NCBI GenBank assembly: GCA_036768485.1
Contig: JAVLUZ010000616.1
Span: 198,806 to 262,805, forward strand
Direction: 5' to 3'
From: Mermis nigrescens
Lineage: Eukaryota > Nematoda > Enoplea > Mermithida > Mermithidae
Length of the DNA stretch: 64,000 nt
Positions 58,601-64,000 of the stretch are shown one piece after another. The notes beneath the pieces were generated by a model. It had not been told where the DNA came from, did no database searches, and saw only the letters and a list, made by a program, of their open reading frames with translations. How positions within the stretch are numbered: the stretch's first letter is position 1; every line of letters starts with the position of its first letter. A program made the translations under genes and the position numbers.

Positions 58601-61600
58601 TTCAAGCTGTCTTATGTACAATCTATCTACTGAGCCCTTTATCCTTATCCAATGATCATAGGTCATATTCCTCTCTAGGTCTTCTTCCAGTGCTTTCTTG
58701 GCATCCTGTAGACTAGACTTCCTCCACCTCATATGCCTAATTCGTTCTCTGACCAGGGCTCTTCCTGCCCTCTGTAGTATCCTCTGTGAACCCCTGCTGT
58801 TAATAGGGTCTCTAAGGTTTAAACCTGTAGGTATGATACCTAGGTCTCGACATTGCATCAGGAAGGTTAAACTTGATGATGCTTGAGCTAGTTTCTCCCC
58901 AATGCCATCCAACCTGCGGAGATCTCTAATTAAGTCAGGGCCATACTGCTGTAATAACTGACTTCTAAATGTTTGTGACTGGTTCATATCTAAAGAAAGT
59001 GTATTTTTGGCCTATTGGCAGTCACATAAAATAATAATAATGCTTTATTCAAACCCGTAGGTACAATACAATGTTAAGAATAATACGCAACGTTTCGACA
59101 GTTAACCTACCGTCGTCGTCAGGCTCTTACAGAATATAAGAAGTTGTGGGCACCAGGAATCGAACCTTACAGCTAAGTATCATTTATTTCTAGAGTCTGT
59201 GGTTTTACCAACTGAGCTTCACTGGGCCAGTTGTATAATATTATTTGTTCCTTTTAAAGTAACATAATAATATTTTTAGTCTGGGGCCAAGGGCCTCTCC
59301 ACATGGTGTATTCTCCTCAATAGGGCTCTATTCCATATACGACTGATCTCAATACTTCTTGAACCGACATTCTGCTCACTAGCCCTCTCCATCTCCAGGG
59401 TCTCCCGCATTTTCCTACGGTACCCATTGCTTTCTTCTGCGAGCTATTGATGTATGCTCGAAATCTGGTCTACACCCACATGCTATGCAGTGTTCAGCAA
59501 CCCCACTCCGTTCTTCTTTTCAAATTCCTTAGTGCACTCCTATAAGTTCCCCAAGTCTTTTCTTAAGACTCTCACCGCATATCTATGGTTTGCCAAAGAT
59601 ACACAAGCCAGGAGTACCACTTAGACCGATTGTCAGTTGCATTGGGACAACTATACATCCTCTGTCAAAATATCTGGTTAAGATACTTAACCCACTGCAG
59701 CAGAACATTGCCAGCTCATTGAAGAACAGCAACGACTTTGTGGCTAAGATAGAACCAATGGTAATACAGGAAAATACACGGCTAGTCAGCCTAGACGTTG
59801 TGAGCCTCTTCACAAGTGTCCCAACTCAGTTGGCTATAGAATGTGTATTGAATCTGCTTAGACAGGATATTACCCTAGCACAAAGAACAACTATGAGTGC
59901 TGAGGTCATTGCCAAACTGGTAGAATATTGTGTCAGGAGTACTTACTTTCAGCTTGGGGAATATTATTACCAGCAAGTAGATGGGATGTCCATGGGTTCA
60001 CCATTGTCACCAGTACTGTGCAACCTGTTCATGAATGATTTAGAAAAACAGGCACTGCAAACAGCACCATATAAACCTACAATGTGGCTCAGGTACGTTG
60101 ATGACACATTCATCTTGTGGGATCATGGAGATCGGGAGTTAGAAGCTTTCCTTCCAGCACATGAATAGTCAAAATCTTGCTATTCAGTTTACCATGGAGA
60201 AGGAGGTGGAAGGCACACTGCCTTTCCTGGATGTACTAGTTAAGAGATCCCATGACCATCTAGAGACATCAGTGTACCGTAAGCCAACACATACAGGTCA
60301 ATACCTAAACTACCAGTCGAACCATCAGAAATGCACAAAGGCAGGTATAGTTAGAGGAATGGCCATGAGATGTAGGAGCATATGCCAAACAAATCACAGT
60401 AAAGAAGGTGAACATCAGAAAATACTTAAGGAGTTTCAAGCTAATGGATACCCTGGCCCATTAATACAAAGAGCCCTACAACTTGCACCCTCAAGGGATG
60501 ATGCAACTAACTACATTGCAACAGCAGTAGTACCATTTAGTGGGGCATTAACCATGAAGCTTAAGCGAGTGTGCAAAGCATATGGAGTGCGCCTTGTGGC
60601 AAAGAGTGAAGACACCATCAGAAAAAGACTACAAAGTGTTGCCCCAAAGAGACCCTTAGATCTACGGCAGGGCATAGTGTATAAAGTACCACTACAATGT
60701 GGGAAGGAGTACATTGGGGAAACTGGTAGAAGTCTTAAGAAAAGACTTGGGGAACATAGGAGTGCACTAAGGAATTTGAAAGAAGAACGGAGTGGGGTTG
60801 CTGAACACTGCATAGCATGTGGGTGTAGACCAGATTTCGAGCATACATCAATACTCGCAGAAGAAAGCAATGGGTACCGTAGGAAAATACGGGAGACCCT
60901 GGAGATGGAGAGGGCTAGTGAGCAGAATGTCGGTTCAAGAAGTATTGAGATCAGTCGTATATGGAATAGAGCCCTATTGAGGAGAATACACCATGTGGAG
61001 AGGCCCTTGGCCCCAGACTAAAAATATTATTATGTTACTTTAAAAGGAACAAATAATATTATACAACTGGCCCAGTGAAGCTCAGTTGGTAAAACCACAG
61101 ACTCTAGAAATAAATGATACTTAGCTGTAAGGTTCGATTCCTGGTGCCCACAACTTCTTATATTCTGTAAGAGCCTGACGACGACGGTAGGTTAACTGTC
61201 GAAACGTTGCGTATTATTCTTAACATTGTATTGTACCTACGGGTTTGAATAAAGCATTATTATTATTTTATGTGACTGCCAATAGGCCAAAAATACACTT
61301 TCTTTAGTTAAAAATGCAAGTTAGAGATTAGATGGAAACGCTATTATGAATGAGAATCTGACACATGTAAACATTATGAGCAGAGAAATCAGCCCTAGAA
61401 ATTTATATTGCGCTTTTTATGTCTAAAAATTATGACGGATACTTCCTAATTGGGTATTTCGGAGTTTCAGACGGCATTCTTTTCCTGGGACATGAATTAT
61501 AATTTTTTCTACAGAATTTCAGGGCAAATGTTTTTCTTATTCCCAGCAAAATGTTACAAAGCTTATAAATGTTAGCTAAAAGATTGGTGAAAATTGGATT

Positions 61601-62143
61601 GGTAGAAAATATAAAAAATTATTAAGCCTCAACAACACATCCGGTGTGGATTAATCACGTTCTTATAACCGTATTGGATGAAATTTCTGCTCCGACAATT
61701 TTTATTCCTCATTTTTATGCAAATTTAATTTTTTTTACTTTCTATTGCTTACGGTATTATTGCATCGCATGTCTAAGCAAATACGAGTATGTAAATTTAA
61801 CGCATGCAAATTACTTCACTTCTGAGTACTTGCTCCACTACACTGCTTGTCAAAATCAATAATGAAATTTATCTTTCATGCGTATTTTTAAGCTTAAGAC
61901 TTCAAAATAAGTTTGATTTATACGATCACATTTTTGTCCATGAACTGTCTTGTAATAGAAGTATGAAAATGACGTCATAATTCAAAATTTTAAAACATTT
62001 CAGGAGCAATAAGCTCTTTTGATGGCGGTATAAGACAGGGGCCCTACACCCCCTTGGCGCTCAAAAACGCTTCAACGGCTAATATGTTTGCCACTTATCC
62101 ACAGCACGAAGGAATATCTACGTTCGAAGGTTTTCTGACTCAA
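51961..62143 (+). CDS. Second aquaglyceroporin, 5 of 7 exons in window; frameshifted, possibly a pseudogene
   Basis: Exons are 51961-51985, 52885-53018, 53875-54005, 55145-55282 and 62004-62143. Each matches aquaglyceroporin 1 in length, phase and sequence, so the pair arose by tandem duplication. Exon 3 is one base longer (131 versus 130 nt) because of a TTTTT run at 53971-53975. Read as written, the frame leaves the family sequence there and meets TAA at the exon end. The first pore box reads FISPAIT, with Ser for the Asn of NPA. The exon 2 donor is GTATAA, weaker than GTAAGC in copy 1. Intron 4 (6.7 kb) holds a Penelope-like array. Exons 6 and 7, with the NPARD box, would lie beyond the window if present. 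A sequencing error in the T run cannot be excluded, so the gene may still be functional. Confidence 0.88.
52480..52720 (+). repeat. (TTTA)n/(TTAA)n microsatellite in intron 1 of aquaglyceroporin 2
   Basis: Interrupted TTTATTTA and AATTAATTAATT arrays. Confidence 0.9.
52885..53018 (+). CDS. Aquaglyceroporin 2 exon 2
   Basis: This exon is 134 nt between TTGTTTCTAG and GTG|GTATAA. It encodes [17 protein letters not shown] and helix 1 with [13 protein letters not shown], nearly the same as copy 1. Confidence 0.9.
53875..54005 (+). pseudogene. Aquaglyceroporin 2 exon 3 with 1-bp insertion
   Basis: This exon is 131 nt after TTTCTATTAG. SIGLGCTSQAVLNQKNF and IGIGLGWGLAG are in frame up to the five-T run at 53971-53975. 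The family sequence CGTYVSGAASG resumes only in the +1-shifted frame. The donor is TCTG|GTAATT as in copy 1. Confidence 0.85.
54150..54898. mobile_element. TA-flanked element with GGGTGGTCCAA ends, 749 bp
   Basis: Ends AGGGTGGTCCAAGAAAAAC and GTTTTTTGGACCACCCT are flanked by TA (54148-54149, 54899-54900). Such ends occur in mariner-type elements. A 69-codon frame inside (54295-54504) shows no recognisable transposase motif. It lies in intron 3 of aquaglyceroporin 2. Confidence 0.8.
55145..55282 (+). CDS. Aquaglyceroporin 2 exon 4 (altered first pore box)
   Basis: This exon is 138 nt between AAATTTTTAG and CACG|GTATGA. It encodes [20 protein letters not shown] and helix 3. The first-box Asn is Ser; the second-box exon is not in the window. 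Confidence 0.92.
55283..56217. other. Aquaglyceroporin 2 intron 4, before the gap
   Basis: Fragments of the CAGACATGCA family (55530-55800) and other MITEs. No gene. Confidence 0.4.
56218..56283. other. Assembly gap (66 N)
   Basis: A run of 66 N interrupts the Penelope-like array. The next unit of the array starts at 56309 reading leftward and is lost in the gap, so the real missing sequence may be a whole element. Confidence 0.99.
56395..56451 (-). ncRNA. Hammerhead-ribozyme-like motif, third copy
   Basis: Same motif downstream of the intact ORF. Cleavage here would define the 3' side of a unit-length transcript in a tandem array. Confidence 0.65.
56468..56549 (-). ncRNA. tRNA-like segment, third copy
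   Basis: Identical to the other two, between the stop of the intact ORF and its downstream hammerhead-like motif. Confidence 0.55.
56597..58987 (-). CDS. Penelope-like reverse transcriptase with GIY-YIG endonuclease (796 aa, intact)
   Basis: This single intronless ORF encodes the replication protein of a Penelope-like element, which reverse-transcribes its RNA at a nick made by its own nuclease. A basic, coiled N-terminal part spans about residues 80-150. RT motifs include LPADKGRAAVVM (about 247-258), GLPKIHKPGVPLRPIVS (about 318-334), SLDVVSLFTSVP, and GMSMGSPLSPVLCNLF. The catalytic RYVDDTFILW has its YVDD near 489-492. The C-terminal GIY-YIG domain (about 678-760) shows GIVYKVP, YIGETGR and KRLGEH. 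A conserved distal helix region has IACGCRPDF and RKIRETLEMERA. Full length and no internal stop suggest a recently active copy. The start ATG is 20-odd bases inside the terminal repeat. Confidence 0.97.
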   Translation of the reverse strand: MNQSQTFRSQLLQQYGPDLIRDLRRLDGIGEKLAQASSSLTFLMQCRDLGIIPTGLNLRDPINSRGSQRILQRAGRALVRERIRHMRWRKSSLQDAKKALEEDLERNMTYDHWIRIKGSVDRLYIRQLEMVTQRQKAKLDRLMPRQGQQNLNLDKVVINQSHRPLTNHEQTALAKGLNFAIAPSQHPIKNIITAIECAAHFLPQERKDDFRLKIRQAIDRVDKPEANISKAELRAIKMLKADDTIVILPADKGRAAVVMDRIEYNNKLQQIIDDPSKFKAIGKRTPVTRVEQALKKLLKEEGLDKEVKIKEGCKAPHIYGLPKIHKPGVPLRPIVSCIGTTIHPLSKYLVKILNPLQQNIASSLKNSNDFVAKIEPMVIQENTRLVSLDVVSLFTSVPTQLAIECVLNLLRQDITLAQRTTMSAEVIAKLVEYCVRSTYFQLGEYYYQQVDGMSMGSPLSPVLCNLFMNDLEKQALQTAPYKPTMWLRYVDDTFILWDHGDRELEAFLQHMNSQNLAIQFTMEKEVEGTLPFLDVLVKRSHDHLETSVYRKPTHTGQYLNYQSNHQKCTKAGIVRGMAMRCRSICQTNHSKEGEHQKILKEFQANGYPGPLIQRALQLAPSRDDATNYIATAVVPFSGALTMKLKRVCKAYGVRLVAKSEDTIRKRLQSVAPKRPLDLRQGIVYKVPLQCGKEYIGETGRSLKKRLGEHRSALRNLKEERSGVAEHCIACGCRPDFEHTSILAEESNGYRRKIRETLEMERASEQNVGSRSIEISRIWNRALLRRIHHVERPLAPD
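59074..59130 (-). ncRNA. Hammerhead-ribozyme-like motif, second copy
   Basis: Same sequence as 61167-61223 on the opposite strand, lying between the partial unit and the full unit. Cleavage here would release the 5' end of the full-length RNA just ahead of the ORF. Confidence 0.65.
59147..59228 (-). ncRNA. tRNA-like segment, second copy
   Basis: Identical to 61069-61150, on the minus strand of the partial unit, directly upstream of the hammerhead-like motif in transcript order. Confidence 0.55.
59590..60168 (+). pseudogene. Penelope-like RT fragment (5'-truncated, frameshifted)
   Basis: This 192-aa stretch covers LPKIHKPG, SLDVVSLFTSVP, GMSMGSPLSPV and RYVDDTFILW. It lacks the first 300-odd residues of the intact copy and ends prematurely because of the insertion near 60152. 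It cannot be functional as annotated. Confidence 0.93.
60161..61021 (+). pseudogene. Penelope-like RT C-terminus and GIY-YIG fragment
   Basis: This is the continuation of the truncated copy in the shifted frame, 286 aa. It includes the RT thumb region and the whole GIY-YIG domain (GIVYKVP, YIGETGR), matching the intact ORF almost residue for residue to the common C-terminus ERPLAPD. Confidence 0.93.
61069..61150 (+). ncRNA. tRNA-like segment in Penelope-like 3' region
   Basis: This 82-bp segment has an A-box-like GAAGCTCAGTTGG (61077-61089) and a perfect B box GGTTCGATTCC (61131-61141). Spacing is tRNA-like and the ends GGCCC...GGTGCCCA resemble an acceptor stem. Arms pair imperfectly, so a functional tRNA is unlikely. 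It could be a co-opted tRNA or a pol III promoter relic. Confidence 0.55.
61167..61223 (+). ncRNA. Hammerhead-ribozyme-like motif in Penelope-like 3' region
   Basis: The core CTGACGA (61175-61181) is followed by a 6-bp stem II GACGGT/ACTGTC with loop AGGTTA. GAAA follows at 61201-61204. Stem III is ACG/CGT with loop TTG, and the expected cleavage base is A at 61213. TAAGA (61168-61172) and TCTTA (61218-61222) can form stem I around an internal loop. This layout matches the minimal type-I hammerheads reported in Penelope-like elements. One extra C after CTGACGA is a deviation; catalysis is not proven. Confidence 0.65.
61308..62003. other. Aquaglyceroporin 2 intron 4, after the Penelope-like array
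   Basis: Unique AT-rich sequence up to the exon 5 acceptor; nothing else recognised. Confidence 0.5.
62004..62143 (+). CDS. Aquaglyceroporin 2 exon 5
   Basis: This exon is 140 nt between ACATTTCAG and CAA|GTAAGG. It encodes GGIRQGPYTPLALKNAS and [16 protein letters not shown], aligned without gaps to exon 5 of copy 1. No exon 6 is seen in the remaining 1.86 kb; the matching intron in copy 1 is 5.9 kb. Confidence 0.92.
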
Positions 62144-64000
62144 GTAAGGTCACTGAAATATCTTGAAAAGTTTAAAGTTTATGAGAAAAAGTTCAAAAGC
62201 CAAGAAAAGTTCGTTTTCCGATGTGTTCTCACATATATGGGCAGGTGCTCTAAACCATACACGATCTGGGGTTACTCCCTAAGAAATTTTTTATCCACCT
62301 TTATTCGCGATTTTTCATAAATTTCCCGAAGATTCGTAAAAAAGAAGTTGATTTTCTGGCGTGTTTCGACATTTGTTTGCTCAAAAATGTCAAATTTTCG
62401 GCGCTTTGCGCTGTATACGCATTTTTTGATTATATTTTGATGATGGGATTATCTAAATAATTTTTCCAAAATCTTTTATGTTTTTAGGCTCTAGAAAGAT
62501 AGAACGTCGTCAGAAACGCCAAAAACGATGTTTTTCACGCACATCCACCGTTTTTGAGCCAAAAAAGGTGCTCTAAAATTTCTTACCCCCTCCCAGAATT
62601 CTCATGCTGTGCACGTCTGGTGCGCACCAACATGAAACTCGTAGGCGTTTTGGGGTCTAGTACCCCTAAATGAAAAAGGGAAATTTTCTGAGAAAATTGA
62701 GGCAAAATAAAGACTAAAAATCGATGAAAATGGAAATATTTCTTCAAAATTACTCAAAATTGATCAGAAAATATAGAATAACGTATTTTTAACACTATTT
62801 TAGCATTTATACCATTCTTGAGATCGTTTTAGCCCATAAACGCACTTAGTGACCCTTCAGATTGGCTGACTCCCACATCGGTTTTGTTGAGCATTCGCGC
62901 TCTGATCCCAAAAGTAAAAGAACCCAAAAAGGACGCCAAGAATAAAATTTTTAACATTTTTCCGTTTTAAGCGATATTTAATGCCAATGGGTAGCCACCA
63001 TAAGTTTTTTGGCTTTTTTGACCTCTGAAAGTTGTTGGACACCTGTCTAAAATTTGGGTGTACGCATCGAGGGGAATCGAAGAAATCAGGCAAGAACATA
63101 GATATATTCGGAATGAAATCGAGGTCGGAACCGATCGTGCATTTTCTGGGTTTGGGACACCTGTTTAAATTCTCAAATAATGAGATGATATAGATTGGGC
63201 AAAATAAATTTTTGGGGAAAGCAGGGCAAAATCACCCTCGAAAATAAGTGAAAATGAAAACATCCGTATAGTTTCGCTTGAAATGATCGAGTATTTGAGC
63301 TAGTTTAATAATTTATACTAATTTCCAGTGGCCGGTTCCAATATAGCGACTTAAGTCTGAAATCAGACTTAAGTTCAAAATTAGAACTTAAGTCCCAACA
63401 TAGCGGTTTCAATAGGATTTGAAGTTCGGACTTAAATGTCCGAACTTAAGTCCGAACTTAAGTCCCGACTTAATTTGCAAATATTTAATACAGCACGGAG
63501 CTGTCTTAAGTCAATTCAGTACCGCACAAATTTGCAATAGCTGGTCGATTGCTTCTGTTGCTCAATGCAGAAGAAGAAGGCATACAACGAAATCGGATTT
63601 TTCGGGATCGCTCGAATCCTATTTTGATTTTGCGTCACTTTTTAAATCGGTATCTGAATTTATATGTGTCCATAAAATTAGTAAGTTTTATTATTTTTCT
63701 AGCAGATTTTTCATAGGTTGCACAGAAGGAATATCGTACGGCTAAATACAGTTAAGGAGAAGCGTTTAAACGTTTTTGAAACGCATTTTCCGATATCACA
63801 ATCTACATAAATTTCTGAGGTAATGGATTTTGTGTTAAAGCTAAAAATGTAGCTTAAAACACTTGGCGATAATACTAAGATCTACAAATGAAATTAACGT
63901 CATTTCAAAATGTTCTGTTAGGTCGGAAAGGCCAAAATATTCTTTCACTTCGGAAAATTTCATCAAAATTTTTTAAAAGAGAAAACTTAGTTATCCAGCA
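62144..64000. other. Aquaglyceroporin 2 intron 5 (to window end)
   Basis: MITE fragments at 62220-62620 (with TTCGGCGCTTTGCGC) and 62620-62890. An ACTTAAGT-palindrome cluster lies at 63350-63475. No exon matching exon 6 of copy 1 is present. Confidence 0.5.
63350..63475. repeat. ACTTAAGT palindrome cluster
   Basis: Six or seven copies of RACTTAAGTY in about 125 bp, arranged as nested palindromes such as GGACTTAAGTCC-like arms. It starts at GTTCCAATATAGCGACTTAAG, which may be a transposon end. Confidence 0.6.

Larger units (their letters stand above)
58990..59573 (-). mobile_element. Partial upstream Penelope-like unit (3' end only)
   Basis: On the minus strand this holds the last part of the GIY-YIG coding region, the stop, the tRNA-like and hammerhead-like segments, and then runs directly into the ATG of the full unit. 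Compared with 56284-56880 it has several one- or two-base insertions (near 59445, 59520 and 59543). These lie within about 130 bp of the inversion junction. The coding part is therefore broken, or the assembly is poor here. Confidence 0.88.
56284..61307. mobile_element. Penelope-like element array (tandem units plus inverted truncated copy)
   Basis: Read on the minus strand, a 3' fragment (59573-58990) runs head to tail into a full unit with an intact ORF (58987-56597). That is followed by its 3' region and the first bases of another unit (56309-56284), cut off by the N gap. On the plus strand a 5'-truncated copy (about 59574-61307) is fused to the fragment at about 59574, so the two copies face away from each other. 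Tandem pseudo-LTR arrangements and inverted 5'-truncated partners are typical of Penelope insertions. Copies are nearly identical, implying recent activity. The array lies in intron 4 of aquaglyceroporin 2. Confidence 0.95.
59574..61307 (+). mobile_element. Inverted, 5'-truncated Penelope-like copy with frameshift
   Basis: The copy begins in the middle of the RT domain, just before LPKIHKPG, at a junction sharing ACC with the oppositely oriented fragment. It reads RT motifs through YVDD, then a one-base insertion near 60152 converts EAFLQHMN to EAFLPAHE and a stop. The rest of the RT and the GIY-YIG domain continue in a second frame to the stop at 61021. A 3' region with tRNA-like and hammerhead-like segments follows. 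Similarity ends at TTTCTTTAG (61307), giving the 3' end of the element. Confidence 0.93.

Noticed and set aside
56748..58886. Plus-strand frames of 60-129 codons
   Set aside because: Antisense shadows of the intact Penelope-like ORF; the same peptides appear opposite the inverted copy.
61069..61150. Functional tRNA gene
   Set aside because: A and B boxes are present, but acceptor and T arms pair poorly and no clean anticodon arm forms; kept as tRNA-like only.

Overview
This is a stretch of animal nuclear genome, most likely from an invertebrate. The genes have GT-AG introns of up to several kilobases. A metazoan Xbp1 orthologue is present, and its cytoplasmic IRE1 intron is 23 nt, the short form known from flies and nematodes rather than the 26 nt of vertebrates. 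Non-genic DNA is packed with DNA-transposon-derived repeats and one Penelope-like retroelement. The two membrane-channel genes are canonical aquaglyceroporins (NPARD type), which most higher insects are thought to have lost, so an arthropod outside the higher insects or another ecdysozoan is a reasonable guess. The species cannot be named from the sequence.

Layout. (1) 3.8-16.7 kb, minus strand: a complete four-exon Xbp1 gene. It encodes the unfolded-protein-response bZIP factor and carries the two RNA hairpins that IRE1 cuts. The unspliced frame gives 275 aa and the IRE1-spliced frame 339 aa. Two ERSE-like CCAAT-N9-nCACG/CCGCG boxes lie about 170-230 bp upstream of the ATG. (2) 16.7-29.9 kb: intergenic, rich in miniature transposons (hAT-like, pogo-like and other TA-flanked elements) and AT-rich DNA. 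(3) 29.9-44.1 kb, plus strand: a complete seven-exon aquaglyceroporin gene; the exons sum to exactly 900 nt and encode 299 aa. (4) 44.1-52.0 kb: intergenic, with inverted minisatellites and GATCTG repeats. (5) 52.0-62.1 kb and beyond, plus strand: the first five exons of a tandem paralogue with identical intron positions and phases. It has an extra base in exon 3 and Ser in place of Asn in the first NPA box, so it may be decaying. The last two exons would lie past the window. (6) 56.3-61.3 kb, inside intron 4 of that paralogue: a Penelope-like element array with one intact 796-aa RT plus GIY-YIG ORF, head-to-tail partial units, an inverted 5'-truncated copy, hammerhead-ribozyme-like motifs and tRNA-like segments. 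It abuts a 66-base assembly gap.

Most of the remaining sequence is repeats. I could verify target-site duplications by eye for many: several hAT-like MITE families with 8-bp duplications, and TA-flanked mariner/pogo-type MITEs. Other structures are less classifiable: transposon-like elements with inverted minisatellite arms, a 1.6-2.1 kb repeat full of AGTGTAAA-type motifs, and a widespread GGCGC/GCGCC hairpin motif. All coordinates come from reading the sequence by hand; no database search was possible.
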